This document shows positions 37,044-50,875 of a stretch of 64,000 nt of DNA, in pieces (positions within the stretch are counted from its first letter, which is position 1; every line of letters starts with the position of its first letter). The notes beneath the pieces were generated by a model. It was given only the letters and a program-made list of their open reading frames with translations. It made no database searches and was not told the DNA's origin. A program made the position numbers and the translations under genes. This DNA is from Niebla homalea (taxonomy: Eukaryota > Ascomycota > Lecanoromycetes > Lecanorales > Ramalinaceae), in NCBI GenBank assembly GCA_019925105.1, contig JAHGAU010000008.1, positions 1,178,001-1,242,000 on the forward strand. The letters are read 5' to 3'.

Positions 37044-40000
37044 CTGATTGATTGATTAATTTATATTACGGATTTAGCTAAGCTAATTCCGGCGTTCCTT
37101 AATACGCGGCCTTTTAGCCTTATTAATACCCGTAAAAACCTGATACTTATAGTATTAAAATAAAAACCGGCATTTATTAGGCTTTTACCCTCTATCCTTT
37201 AAAATAAAGGATATAACGGCCTTTTAAAGAATAATAATTTATTTATATATTTCTTATATTTTAATTCCCTTAAGAAAATTTATAATATTATAACCGTATT
37301 TTTATAAGGGTTATTTTTAAACTTATTATTTTTCCGCTTTTTTATATATTTATATTATTTTAACCTTACGTAATACCTTTAAACGTTTTTATTAATACTT
37401 ACGCGCTTAATATATACCTTTTTTATATTATTATCGTTATTAACTTTTTTAAGGACTTTTAATAAACGTTTATTATTATATTTTTACAGTTATAAAAAAT
37501 ATTTTCCGGTTTATATAATTAACGTAATTAATTTCCGCTTCTCCTTTTTTTTTCCTTAATTAATAATAGCCTTTCTTTATAAGGTTTTTAGCGACTTTAT
37601 TTATCTTTATAGTGAAATTAAACTATAATAATAATCCGGTAAATATTATAAACTTAATAGTTACCCGGATATTTTACTTTATAAATAATATTTAACGGTA
37701 ATTATAAATATTAATTTTTACGTTAAATTTTAATTTAATCTCCGTAAATAAAAGATAAGAAATAAAGATATATTTAACGTTTTACTTTCTTTATTTATAT
37801 TTATATTTAACGTTTATTTAATTTCCGGTATATATAATAAATAAAAATTAAATTAAACCGTTTTTATCCGTCCGGAATTAAATCGTTAATATATTATTAT
37901 CCTTCTTTATAATATTATAACGGTAAAAATACTTATTAATAATCTTTTTATCGTTAAAAGTTAAATAACGATAACCTTAAGGTATAAAGTTTTTATATTT
38001 CCGTTAATATTCGGTTTATTTTATTATAGCCTATAAAATAATTATTATAATTTTTACTTTTTAAATCTTTTTTATTTCGGTTTTTTTTATATTTAATAAA
38101 AATTTATATATACTTAAATTAATTTCCGGAACGCCGGTAAAGTTAACTTCCTTTTTAACTTATTTCTATTTTATTTTAATAAAAAAAGGATAAATATTTT
38201 TAATTTATTTTTTTTAACTTAAGGCCTATTAAGATTTTAATGGATCCGCCCGTTTCTTATTATCGTAATTAAGTATATATATTTCTTTAACCTTATTTAA
38301 GTAATTATTTAATTCAATAAAACCTTAATTAGTAATATAAAAACCTTAAACTTTAATATTAAGATAAAGATTATTTTATAAGTACCGTTAATTATTCTTA
38401 AATATTAATTTTAAACTTTTTATAATATTTAAATAGGCTTTTTCCTATATCCCGGGGTATTTTTAAGTATATATTAAATAACCGTAGTATATATTATAAC
38501 TAACTTTATTACGGCCTAATAAAAAGTCCGGGCCTTTTATATTATAACTTTTTATATTGATATAACGAGATAAATAAAGCCTTTTTCCTATAAGGTTATT
38601 TTCTTTTAAATTTTTTTTATATAGTCTTTTTAATTAAGCTTTTTATTTATTTAAAAATTAAGGACTTTAATATTAATATCCGGCTTTATTATAATATTAT
38701 TTAAGTCTATTATTATTATTATATTATATAATTTTAAATTTTTAATTATATAAATAAGCTTATATTTATATAATATAAATTAAACTCCGTAAGTTTTCGC
38801 TTATTAAAAATAAACTTTATAAGTTTATTTTAATTTTCAATAATTTATATATATAAAGGTATTATAAGTTAAAAGGTAAACGTTATTAATAAAGTTTTTA
38901 ACTTGGATTTTTTATTTTAATATAATAAGCTTTTTAATTAATAAACCGTTAAAGAATAAGAATAATATAAGAAAAATAAACGATCCTTAAGGAATTCCCG
39001 TTATAATAAACTTTATTAGGCTTATTTTTTATCTTAAATTGATTTACGTAATTTAATTACTTATAAAACTTTTTATTTACTTAATTAAAAAGGGTAATAT
39101 CCTTTTCTTTTTTAAGTTATATAATAACTTTTAATAATTTATTTTATTAAAGGTATTTTTAATATTAAGAGAAAAAAAGAGTCATAATATATTTCTTCCC
39201 GTAACCCTATATTATATATACGCCGTTAATTAGTTTTTTAAGGGTTATTTTTATTAACCGATTTCTTTTTATTTTTTTTTATTAATCGGGGAGAAATCTA
39301 TAATTTCCTATATAATCGTTAAGGATTTTTATTATTATTATTTTTAAAGCCTTCCTTAACGTATAAAGAAATATAATAAGTCTATAAGATTTTACCTTAA
39401 AATAATCCGGCTTAATAAGTTTTTTAAGGATAATCGTTTTTATTTTCTTAAATTAACGTTAAAATATGCTTAAAAGAAATAAGTAAAAACCCTCTTAAAT
39501 AGTAAAATTATTTTTAATAGGAATCTATTAAGAATTTTACTCAGTTTTAAGGCTTTATCCTTCTTTAATTTATTATTTACTTTAATTATTATATTTTATA
39601 TTATTATTTTATTTATTAATACGGGGTTAAGGTATATAACGCCGTTAATATCGTTTAAATTAACTCTTAATGGAGGGGGGAAAATATTCTTTTAAAGGCT
39701 TTGATTTTACCGTTAAAGGTATTAATAAATATATTATCGGATTTTTTAAAGGACGGGAATTTAAAGATAAACTTTAATTCTTTATTCCGTTCTTTATTAT
39801 ACTTTATTAACTTCTAAATATTATAAAATAAGATTATTAAGTTATATACCGTAAACTGAAAATAAATTTATTTAATTTTCTTAATAATCCTTTCCTTTTT
39901 TTTTTTTTAGTAATCCTTAATTAATTAAGTATTTTTTAATTTTTATACTTAAAAGTTTACTTAATTAATTTTTTTACTTTTACGGTTACGGTCGTATACC

Positions 40001-42360
40001 CTTTATTCTAATAAGTTTTAACTCTTTAAGAGGATTTCGTTAACGGGATTATCTTAATAATTATTTTATTTAATATTTTTATTATTTACTTTATAAAAAA
40101 GTTAATCCGGTCTCTATTATTTAATTAAGGGAGGTCCATAAACTATATTATTATTTCTTCCGCTTTTATATAAACCTTTACTTTTTTAACCGTTTTTTAT
40201 ACCTTTTTTACCGGTAATAATAGGGTCATATTAACGGTCCAGTCCAGGGTTATCTATATCGGTATATAGTCCGAGTTATATTTTAAGTCCTTTCGGGGCC
40301 CATATATAATAACCGTATTAACGATACCTTTTAAGTTAAATATTAAGTTAATCGTAATTTTAAATTTTTAACCTTTTTATATTATAATCCCTTTTAACGT
40401 TAATAATATAAAATCGGACCGGGCAATAATTATTAATAATTCTTTAAACTTAACGTAATTAATTATACGTTTTTTTTCATTTTATTTAATATAATAAAGA
40501 TTAAAGTTTTTTATTAAAAAATATTCGCCGGGTATAATTATAATATCCTTAAGTAACGGGATCGTAAAGGGCTTTTTTCTATTAATCGGCGGCGGATTAT
40601 ACGTATTATAAATATTCAGGTTTCCCTTAGTATTTCCTTTTCGTATAATTTAAAGCGTACATAGATTCCCTTTATAATAAGTAATATTTTAATTATTTAT
40701 ATTTAGCCTTTTATTTATAAAGAAATATATCTGTATCTTCTTATTTCTTCTAAAGGTTAAATGAAAATTATCTAAAAGTATATATATAAGCTATACGGCG
40801 GTTTTTATATTATTATAATATTAATATCTTTTATTTCCTTAAATTTAAATATTGGTATTATAACTTTATTTATTTCCTTATATACGTTATATTATATTAC
40901 CTTTAAAAGTATAAGCGTATTATATATTAACTTTTATTAAGTTTTCCCTGTTAATTTTGATTTATATAAACGGTTTCTCCTTAAAGTTAAACGTTATTTA
41001 CCCCGGTTTTCTTATTATAACGATTATCCCGGTCGGGCGGCCGGCCTTAAAGGTTAATATTATTATAAGTTTCCTTTTTTTAACGTTATTGGTTATTACG
41101 CTTTAATCTTCTTCGTTTAATAAGCTTTATTTACGTTTTAAAATTATCCTTAATTATTTTATTAATTTAAATTCGTATAAATTATAGCGTTAAACCTTAA
41201 TTATTATTTTAATTTTTTTATATTAAGTCTTTTTAACCCTTATTAAGTATTATAAATTTTATACCGGGTAATTATTATTCTTATATATTACGTATTTCGG
41301 CGTTTTCTTTATTAAGCCCTTTATTATTAAGCCCGTATATTTATACGTATTATACTTTCCGGCGTATATTATATACTTCGTATTATTAAGGTACCTCGTA
41401 ATTATATATTTATATCCTTAATATTTAAAGTATTAATAAATATCCGCCGCTTAATCCTATAATTTTATTAATTTAAAGGATTCACCTTTTATTACCCCTT
41501 ATTAAGGATATCGTTATATATCCTTATCGATATTACGTTTAAGATAGCCGTAAAGTACCTTTTTATCCGGTTAAGGGTATTTAGCTTCTTTATTACGGAA
41601 GGAAGACTATAGTTAATAATTTCCAGCCCGGGATAAAGGACTACGTTCTCCTTTTTATCCGTTTTAAGGTAATTTCCCCTTTTTTCTTATAAACTTTATT
41701 AAATATATTTTATTTACCGTAATAATAAATGATTACCTTAATATCTTTACCGTTTTATATCCTTTTTTATTGGTTTATCCTTTTAACTTTTTAAGCCCCT
41801 TTTTTGCTTTTAATAAGGCTATATTACTAAGGAGGATATCCTTATTTTATAATTTATATACCGCGATAATCTGCTTTATTAACGGTTTTCTTATTACTTT
41901 AAACGTTTTTATTAATTATAAAAAGTTCGTTTTTACAATTATATTCCTTTTTTTTTACCTAATAATTATATAATTATTATCCTCGCTTTCCTTAATATTA
42001 CCGTTTTTTCCTTAATCTTTACCTCCTTTATTACCGATATAAGCGTTGCTTTCATAGTTTTCGTTATTTAGTTTACTTTTACCCTTATCCGTAAAGCTTT
42101 TCCCGTTATTCCCTTATTTTATATATAGCCTCTTTAATTCTTTTTGCCTCTTTTTATCGGTATTTTTATTACCGCCTTTTAAGCTCCGTATAGTTTCTTT
42201 AAATCCTTTAATTCCGCCTTTGTTTTTACGTAAAAATCTTTTACCCCTTATAACTTAATTTATAATATCGGTTAAGTTTTTAATATAATATCTTTCTATT
42301 TAATTGCGAAAAAACCCTTTAACGTTTTTACCGTTTTTTCCCCTATTATATTCCCTTTAT
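37044..42360 (-). mobile_element. LINE copy F, part 1 (3' end, ORF2, most of ORF1), mosaic
   Basis: (GATT)n tail starts at 37045. The whole copy is bounded by the 15-bp duplication TATATTATTATATTA (37029-37043 and 48657-48671). From 37044 to about 40280 it matches B; from about 40330 to 42360 it matches C and G instead. RT catalytic block: FINN at 38882-38893. It is interrupted at 42360 by copy G, and the 5' end resumes at 48159. Only RIP-type damage is seen in the body. Confidence 0.85.
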
Positions 42361-42390
42361 GAAGTAATTATAATATTGTTTAAATAGAGG

Positions 42391-44110
42391 ATGGCGACGA
42401 ACAACGGGACCCCAGAGGTCAGAAACGATATACGCGTGTATAGCTTAAGTAATAATAAGGATAATACTTTAAATGCGATAAGCGGAAGCGGAATAATAAT
42501 AAAGGTAAAGGGGGAGGAAAAGTAAGCGGCTTAAGTTAATAAGAACGGTAATAAATCATATAAATAACGCAATAAATACAAGATAAAAAAGCCTTAAATT
42601 AAATAAAAAGCTTATAATTAATAAGATACGCGTAAAGAAACGCGTATAATATATAAAAGTATTATTATTAAAAGTAATAAATAAAGGGTAAAAGGGATAA
42701 AGACAGTACGTAAGGACGGATAAAAAGTAAGTAAAAGCATAAAAGGTTTTATTAAGTATATATAAATTAAAAGAAAACTAAAAGAAAATAAGGAAATATT
42801 AAATAAATAAAAATAAATTATAAAAAAAATAATTATTAAATATATAAAGGAAAAGTAATAAGGGAGGAAACGGTAAAAGCGTTAAAAGGCCTCCTTATAA
42901 TTATATAAAAGGATATTACGTTAAAGACCTAATTAATATTATAAATCGAATTACGGAAAATAAAAAACTTTTATATAAATATAAGGAGAAATTTAAGGAA
43001 ATTAAAAAAGCTACGTAAAGCTTAAGGGATAATAATAAAAGCGCCGGCGGACGGAAATAAAAGGAAATAAAAAGGATATATATAAAGTAAAAAAACGACG
43101 GAAAAAGCTTTAAAAAAAAGTAAAGATAAGTTAAATAATAAAGGCTATAAAGGCGGTACCGGCGTTAATAATAAAGGAAATAAAAACGGGGGAAAAAACG
43201 GCGGTATTAAGGAAAACGAAGATAATAACCGTATAATTATTAAGTAAGGAGGAGAAGAATATAATAATAAAAGTAAACCTATTATAATTAATAAAAACGT
43301 TTAAGGTAATAAGAAAATTATTAATAAAATAAATTATTACGGTACGTAGACTATAAAGCGGAAATATTTTCTTTAATATAACCTTATTAAAAACGAAAAA
43401 AAAGTTAAAAAAATCAAAAAAATAAATTAATAAAAAAAAGTATAAAACGGTAAAAATATTAAGGTAATTTTTTATTATCGTAATAAACGGGATATATTTA
43501 ATAAAATTTATAAAGAAGGAAAGGGAAGTTACCTTAAGGCGGATAAAAAAGGAGAATACGGTTTTTTATCCTGGGCTAAAGATTATTAATTATAGTTTCC
43601 CTTTATAATAAAGAAATTAAATATTTTTAATTATATAAAGAAATATTCTATAATTATCTTAAATATAACGTTAATAAGGATATATAATAATATCCTTAAT
43701 AAAAAAATAATAAAGAATAAATCCCTTAAATTAATAAGACCTTAAAACCGGACGGCGGATATTTATTAATACTTTAAATATTAAAGGTATAAATATATTA
43801 TTACGAGGTACCCCAATAATATAAAGTATATAATATATATTAAAGGGTATAATACGTATAAATACGTTAATTTAATAATAAAAAGCTTAATAAAAACGTA
43901 CTTAAATACGTAATATATAATAATAATAATTACTTAATATAAGACTTATAATATATAATAAGAATAAAAGAAACCTAATATAAAAAAATTAAAATAACAA
44001 TTAAAATATAATATTATAATTCGTATAAACTTAAACTAATAAAGTAATTAAAAATAATCTTAAAACGTAAACGGAATTTATTAAATAAAGAAGGGTAAAA
44101 CGCGGTAATT
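42391..44110 (+). pseudogene. LINE G ORF1 (gag-like), RIP-killed
   Basis: Opens MATNNGTPEVRNDIRVYSLS and keeps CpA/TpG in the first 60 bases (ACGGGACCCCAGAGGTCAG). Stops start after about 55 codons. Degraded knuckle-like Tyr-rich spacing (original Cys/His) appears around 43780-43865. The 3' end is estimated by collinearity. Confidence 0.65.
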
Positions 44111-44119
44111 AATAACGTA

Positions 44120-47100
44120 AAAAAAGGAAGCTTATAATAATATTAATTTTTAAAGCCGGCCGTTTAACTAAGATTATTATCGTAATAAGAAAATTAAAAT
44201 AAATAACGCTTAATTTTAAAAAGAAATTATTTATATAAATAAAAGTTAATAAGGAAAGCCCGACGGACGTTAATATTTAATATATTTACGTTTTTAAGGG
44301 TAATATAATATAACGTACGTAAAAAAATAATTAAAATTATAATATTAATATTTAAATTTAAGGAAATAAAGGATATTAATATTATAATAATATAAAAGCC
44401 GCCGTATAATTTATATATTTATTTTTTAATTAACCCGGGAGATAATTTTTATTTAATTTTTAAAAATAATAAAACGATATAAACGTATTTCTTTATTAAT
44501 AAAAGGTTAAATATAAATAATTAAAACGTTACTTATTACGGAAAGAACCTATATACGCTTTAAATCGTATAAAAAGGGAATATTAAGGGTAACTTAAATA
44601 TTTATAATACGTATAATCCGTTACCGGTTAATAAGAAAAATCCTTTATAATCCCGTTACTTAAGGATATTATAACCGTACTTAATAAGTACCTTTTAATA
44701 AAGGACTTTAATTTTTATTATACTTAATAAAATAAAAAAAGTTTATACGATTAATTATATTAAATTTAAGGAATTATTAACGATTATTATATAGTTTAAT
44801 TTTATATTATTAACGTTAAAAAAAACTATTATATAAGAAAGCTATAAACTTAAAATTATAATTAATTTAATATTTAACTTAGAAAATATTATTAACTTAA
44901 TTATAATATACGGACCTTAAGAAAACTTAAAATATAATTCAGATTACGTTTTAATATAAATAACTTTAAATTAATCCGTTAATATAATTCCGCTTTTATT
45001 ATTTAAATGAACGTAAAAAACGGTTAAGGAAATTAAGGTATTTATAAAAACGGTAAAAATAATATTTTAATTAATAGAGTTCCTTTGGCTTAATAATAAA
45101 AAATAAATCAACCGTTTTATAATACGGGTAATAAAAACCTTAAATAAAGTAATTAACGCGATAATCTTAATAATAAAGCCGTTTAAAAAATTAAAACCTA
45201 TTAAAATAAGGAGTATATAAAGGTAACTATAAAGGTAAAAGTACTTATAAAGTAAACTATTAAGTATAAAAACCGGGAGATATTTCAGTAATTAAAGGAA
45301 ATTTAAAAAGAAAAAAAAAGAATTATCCGGAAGGTTAAGTAAATATACTTTTAAGCTATAATATATAACTCGGTGGTTTCCCTTCGTAATATTTAAAAAT
45401 TAATAAAATACGGTAAAGAATAAAGTAAAATACTTAAATTTATTCTTAAGTTTTTACCCTTAAAAAGATTAAATGGTACGGTAACGGATACCTTTAACGG
45501 TAAAATTAAGGCTCTTAAAGGGGCATTCTTTCCTCGTTACCGGAAGTTAACTTAATAAATATTAATAGCATTATATATCCTAAATTAATAATAATAAATA
45601 AAATAATAACTTAAAAGATAATAATTAAGGCAATTAATAAATTAAAAAAGGATAAGGTTCCCGGACTTAACAATATATTAAATAAGTTCCTATTTATAGT
45701 AATATTATTATTTAAAAAGGTTTTTATTTATTTATTTTAAATTTATTTTAATATAAAATATTACTTTTATAAATTTAAGGAAGTTAAAACGATTATCCTT
45801 AAGAAGCCGGTTAAGTTAAATTACTTAAAGGTAAAGTTATATAAACTTATAATATTCCTTTATACGTTAAGGAAGGCTTTAAAAATAATAATTATAAAGA
45901 TTTTAAATAATTATATAGAAAAATATAGGTTACTCTTTAATTAATAAATAAAAATAAGAAAAAAACGGTTAACGGAAACGGCTTTTAAAGGCTTAATTAA
46001 TAACGTATATATAATATAAAGTTATAAAAAATACGTTATAAATCTTTTTTCTTTAAATATTATAAAGGCATTTAATAAAATAAATTATTAAAGGTTATTA
46101 TATAATTTATGGAAAAAGGGGGTTTTATTTTTCTTTATAAATTAAATAGAAAGTTTCTTAAATAATTAAATAATATTAATTAACTTAAGATAAAAAATAA
46201 ATATAATAAAGCCCGCGATAATAAAAATTCCTTAAAGGTTATTTATCTTCCCGGTTTTATTTTTATTTTTTAACGGCCCGTTTATTAAAAATTTAATGAA
46301 ATTAAAATAAAAATTTAAATAAAAAGCTTTATTAATAATATTTATTTTTTAATTTATAATACGTTTATTTATATAAACTATTTAAAATTAAAATAAGCTT
46401 ATAAAATTTATTTATAATAAATAAAAATATATAAAGTTTAATTTATTTTATATAAATATAAGCTTATTTATATAATAAAAAGCTTAAAACTATACAATAT
46501 AATAATTACGGTAAACTTAAATAATATAATAATAAAACCGGAAGTTAATATTAAAATATTTAATTTATAAATTAATAAGAAATTAAATTAAAAAAATTAT
46601 ATAAAAAAGGTTTAAAAGAAGATAATTTTATAAAAAAAAGGCCTTATTTACTTTATAACGTTAACGTAAAAAGTTATTTTATAAAAAGTTAAAACCGTTT
46701 ATTAAGCGGTTATAAAATTTATAATAACGTATATAATAATTATTTAATATATATTTAAAAATACGTTTAAATATAAGAAAGAGCCCGTCCGGTAATTATA
46801 AAAGGTTTAAAATTAATACTTAAGAATAATAAATAAAATATATAAAGTAATTCCCGTCCCAATATTAGAATCCGAGGTTTTTATATTATTAATAAAGTTA
46901 ATCCTTAATTAAATAATTATTTAAGCGAAGCTTAAAAAAATATAAATTTAATTATATTAATAGGAAATAAACGTATTTATTAAAACTATAAAAGGCTACG
47001 GATAAAAAAACGTAAAAAAATAGTATTTATCCTTTTTACGGAAATTAAATTAAAATAAGTTAAAAAAGAGGTTAACCTAACTTATATTTAAAAAGTTAAC

Positions 47101-47990
47101 ATAAAAGTATATAGACTTTTACTTAAAATAAAAACGACAGAAAAGAAAAAAAGTTATAAAAATAAAGTTAATAATAATTACTTTATAAATTATAAAAAAA
47201 TAAATAGAGCGTTAACGTAAATATAAAGAATTAATCCTTTAAGGGTAATAATACCCGGCTTTAAATAACGATAAGGTTATTAATAAATATTTCCGGCGTT
47301 ATAAGATTATAAAGAAAAATAATAATATATTAATAATCCAATTCCGGATAAATAAAAACGGCTTAACTTACTTCTTTTTTATTATATATACCGGTAACTG
47401 GATTAATATTAATTATAAATATAAATAGCGGAAATAAAACGTTATATATATATTAATTTCCTATCTATTATTTAAAGAGTTTAAACCGGGATTAATTAAA
47501 AGGGTAAAAATTAACGATTATCGTTAAATACTTATTAATAAAAAAGGTATTAAGGTAGTTATTAAATTTATAATAGCTATAAGTTTATTATTATAATTTA
47601 ACTTAATTAAAGAAATAAATAAAATAATTAAAAATTTAATTAAAAAACCTTACCGTTAACCCAAAAATAAAAAGTAATAACGGGAAAACTATACTTAATA
47701 AGGGATTAAAGGGGCTATAAATATTAAAGCGGTATAAAAGGTAATATTACGTCGGTTAATAAAGTTATATAAATAAAATAATAATAATATACGTATTAAT
47801 AAGGATATTTAATAGTATATTTAGAATTTAAAAATTTTAATATTAAATAAACCCGTAAGGTAACGGAAAAGCAATAAATTTAAAAATAACCCTTAAGTAA
47901 ATTTAATTATAATATTATAGGTTTTCTTAAAAAAGATATATAAATAAATTCTTACTCTTTAAACGGCCGTAAATATTCTTAACCCTTAAA
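44120..47990 (+). pseudogene. LINE G ORF2 (endonuclease-RT), RIP-killed
   Basis: The endonuclease block KDFNFYYT lies near 44702-44725. The RT block KIP*RLFIFPVLFLFFN begins near 46227 (GIPQGS region), and the catalytic block FINN is at 46328-46339, with both Asp turned to Asn. The long minus-strand frame at 47927-48130 is antisense to the 3' end. Both ends are approximate. Confidence 0.7.
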
Positions 47991-48158
47991 ATAAAAATAA
48001 AGGCTAAGTAAATACCGGTTTTTATTCTTAATATAATAGATATCGGGTTTTTACGGTTATTAATAAAACTAAATAACCGAGTATTAAAGAACGCCGGAAT
48101 TAGCCTAGCTAGATTCATAGTATAAATCAATCAATCAATCAATCAATATTCCCTTTAT

Positions 48159-48656
48159 ACGTTTAATAATTACTTTTTTTTATAATTTATCCTTAATTAT
48201 TTAATATTTTTTTATTTTCGCCTGGCTTTTTTTTAGTTTATATATACTTAATAAGGTTTTCTCCGCCCCCGTTTATTTTTTATCAGTTACCACGTATTAT
48301 CGCCGTTTCTTTTATCCTTTATTTACTTTTTATAATTACGTTACCTTTACGCGTTATATACGTCCTTTTACGTATATCTCGTTAATTATCGGCTCCTTAT
48401 TTAATTTAAGAATTCCTTATTATATAGTTATCGCGCCGTCCGTATAAATTATTATTATTTCCGTTAATAAAGGCCGTTTACCCTTTTACCCCCTTTACCT
48501 CCATTATTATTCCGCTTCCGCCTATCGTACTTAAAACCTTTACCTTATTATTACTTAAGCTATATATATATGTATCATTTTGGACCTCTAGGGTCCCTTT
48601 GTTCGTCGCTATCTCCATCTTCGTTACTTTAATTAATACGTTGTTCATTATTATAC
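48159..48656 (-). mobile_element. LINE copy F, part 2 (ORF1 start and 5' UTR)
   Basis: Completes copy F after the G insertion. The shared start block is present (GGACCTCTAGGGTCCC near 48583), but the start codon at 48610-48612 reads TAT on the plus strand, so ATG has become ATA through a C-to-T change, a typical RIP hit. About 45 nt of 5' UTR precede the 15-bp target duplication at 48657. Confidence 0.85.
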
Positions 48657-48671
48657 TATATTATTATATTA

Positions 48672-49869
48672 TTTATATTATTTTATATTTATTTTATACG
48701 ATTTTTAGATTTTCTTTATTTAATTTTTTATATATTTATAATCTTTTAAGTTTTATCGGAGTATTTATTAAAGTCTTAAGGTAAAAATAATAAATAAAAG
48801 TATAAATTGGAAATCCGGGATCCTACTTTGAAAAATCTATAAACGTTAATTACTATATGTTGGGTAGTTATTATTTACGTTTATTAATAATAAAAGGTTT
48901 TATTAATAATTGTTAGAAGTTAATATTGTATAAACTTATATATAAAGGGAATAATAAGGATATTAAGAATCCTAAAATCCCCCTTTAATTATAACCGGTA
49001 ACTTAATATATTTACTTTTTCCTATTCCGATAATTATTAAAATAATAAGTTAATAGTTATATAAAGAACTTTAAGTTTAAAATATAAAACTTAAATTTAA
49101 AGATTTATATAAGTTGTAAAATATTCGTTTAATTATTTTTGAGATTTTTAACCTTTAAGGATTTCGACCTTTAAGATTATTTATTTTTATAAGTAATTCC
49201 TTTCTTAAGTCTTTAGAATTAAGGTTTTCTTTTTTTATTATTTAAAAATTATTAATTATAGGATAAGTAAACTTATAAGTTTATCGTTAATTATAGTTAT
49301 AATATACCTAGTTTAATTAGCCGCTTATATTATTCCTTTAAACTTATAATTATTTTAATCTCAAAATATTTAATTACGATATTTAATTATTTATACTTTT
49401 CCTTTTTTTAATAAAAATTTTCTTTTCAATAATTATTACTTTTATTATCGTAAAATTTATATATTAATTTCCGGATTTATTACTTAGAAAAAAATTACGA
49501 TATCGGTATTAATCTATTTAAAATAATAATTATTTATAATAAACATTTAAATATATTAAGTAATATTATACTTATTTCCTTTTTACTTTTTACATTTAAA
49601 TAATAATAATTTTATTTATTTATTTATAATAATAATATCGTTAATATATTTATTTATTTACCCTTCTTTTTATACCTTTCTTTATTATTATTTTATACCT
49701 TATAATTATTTCTTAAATACTTTAAGACTTTTTTAACCTTTCTTATTCTTTTTACTGCCCCTTTTTTCCTTATAATTTACGGGTTAATTTATTATTATTA
49801 TATTTATTAATTAAACGCTATTTAATTTATATTTTTAATTATTAATTATTATTATTTATATAAGTTAAA
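48672..49869. other. Region Y resumes; AT-rich, no gene recognised
   Basis: Continuation of region Y to the right of F. It contains a slightly less mutated patch near 48805-48860 (TTGGAAATCCGGGATCCTACTTTG) and long pyrimidine-rich stretches near 49670-49770. No coding or repeat structure was seen. It leads into the tandem array. Confidence 0.45.
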
Positions 49870-50875
49870 ATCTTTACCTTAAAATAAAGTTTTAAGAAGA
49901 TTTTATTATTAAAAAATAGCGTTATGAATATTATAATTAACCTTTATAGATTTTTATTTTAATAAAAATTACCACTTAAAAAAGGATTAGAATTTTAATT
50001 TATATTATTTATTTTTCTTAATTTTTATAATAAAAGAAATATTTTATTTAACGGAACCGGATATAATTTTAAAAGTATTATAATAAATATATTAAGTATT
50101 AAAATTAACTTTTATAGATTTTTATTTTAATAAAAACCCAATTTTTACTTCTTTTCTATAAAATTTATTAAAACTTTAAATTATATTATCTATTTTTCTT
50201 ATTTTTTATAATAAAATAAATATTTTATTTTATAAAATTAAATATGGCTTTAAAAAATATTACGATAATAATAAATAGTATAAAAATTGGCTTTTATAAA
50301 TTATTATTTTAATAAGGAGGATTTCTTTATTTATTACGATAAAATCTTTTATACGTACCGTACGATTTTTCTTTTTTTAACGTTAAAAAATTTATCTTTT
50401 TTACTCTTTTAATTTAATAACTTAAAAGTATTACGATAAATAAAATAGCAGATAATTAATAAGTAATAAAGGGTAGTAATATTTAATTATTTAATTTTAA
50501 TAATAATTTACTACGATAAAATCTTTTATAATAAAGTCTCCTATATATATCGTATGATTTTTAATTTCTTAATATTAAAAATTCATTTTTTTTTATTAAT
50601 TTAATAACTTAAAAGTATTACAACGAATAAAATAACGGATAATAAATAATTAATAAGAATAATAATATTTATTTTAAGGATATTTCGTTACGATAAAATC
50701 TCCTATAATAAAATTTTTTATACGTATTATATAATTTTTTATTTTTTAATATTTAAAAATTCATCTTTTTTTACTTTATTAAGTTAATTCTTTAAAAGTA
50801 TTACGATAAATAATATGGTTATTAACGGTTAAAATAAGGGTTAAGGGATAAAAAATAATAAATAATAAAAAAAGT
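49870..50875. repeat. Tandem array, about six units of 160-187 bp
   Basis: A motif like CTTAAAAGTATTACGATAAA recurs near 49910, 50069, 50248, 50421, 50608 and 50790, giving periods of roughly 160, 179, 173, 187 and 182 bp. Associated blocks such as TACGATAAAATCTTTTATA and TATTAAAAATTCATCTTTTT repeat in step. The right three units are more alike than the left ones. It lies about 2 kb upstream of the DUF3435 relic; subterminal arrays are common in mobile elements, but a link here is inference. Confidence 0.7.

Larger units (their letters stand above)
42361..48145 (+). mobile_element. LINE copy G, full length, inserted in F
   Basis: Plus-strand copy of the C-type subfamily, 5.79 kb. It is flanked by the perfect 13-bp duplication ATATTCCCTTTAT (42348-42360 and 48146-48158). 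A 30-nt 5' UTR leads to the ATG at 42391. The 3' block and a (TCAA)n tail end at 48145. As F's insertion site is split by it, G is younger than F, yet it is as heavily converted. Confidence 0.9.

Noticed and set aside
41770..41973. 67-codon plus-strand frame, hydrophobic
   Set aside because: Antisense to ORF1 of LINE copy F.
48599..48784. 61-codon hydrophobic plus-strand frame
   Set aside because: Runs from LINE F antisense sequence across its target duplication into region Y, so it is a chance junction frame.
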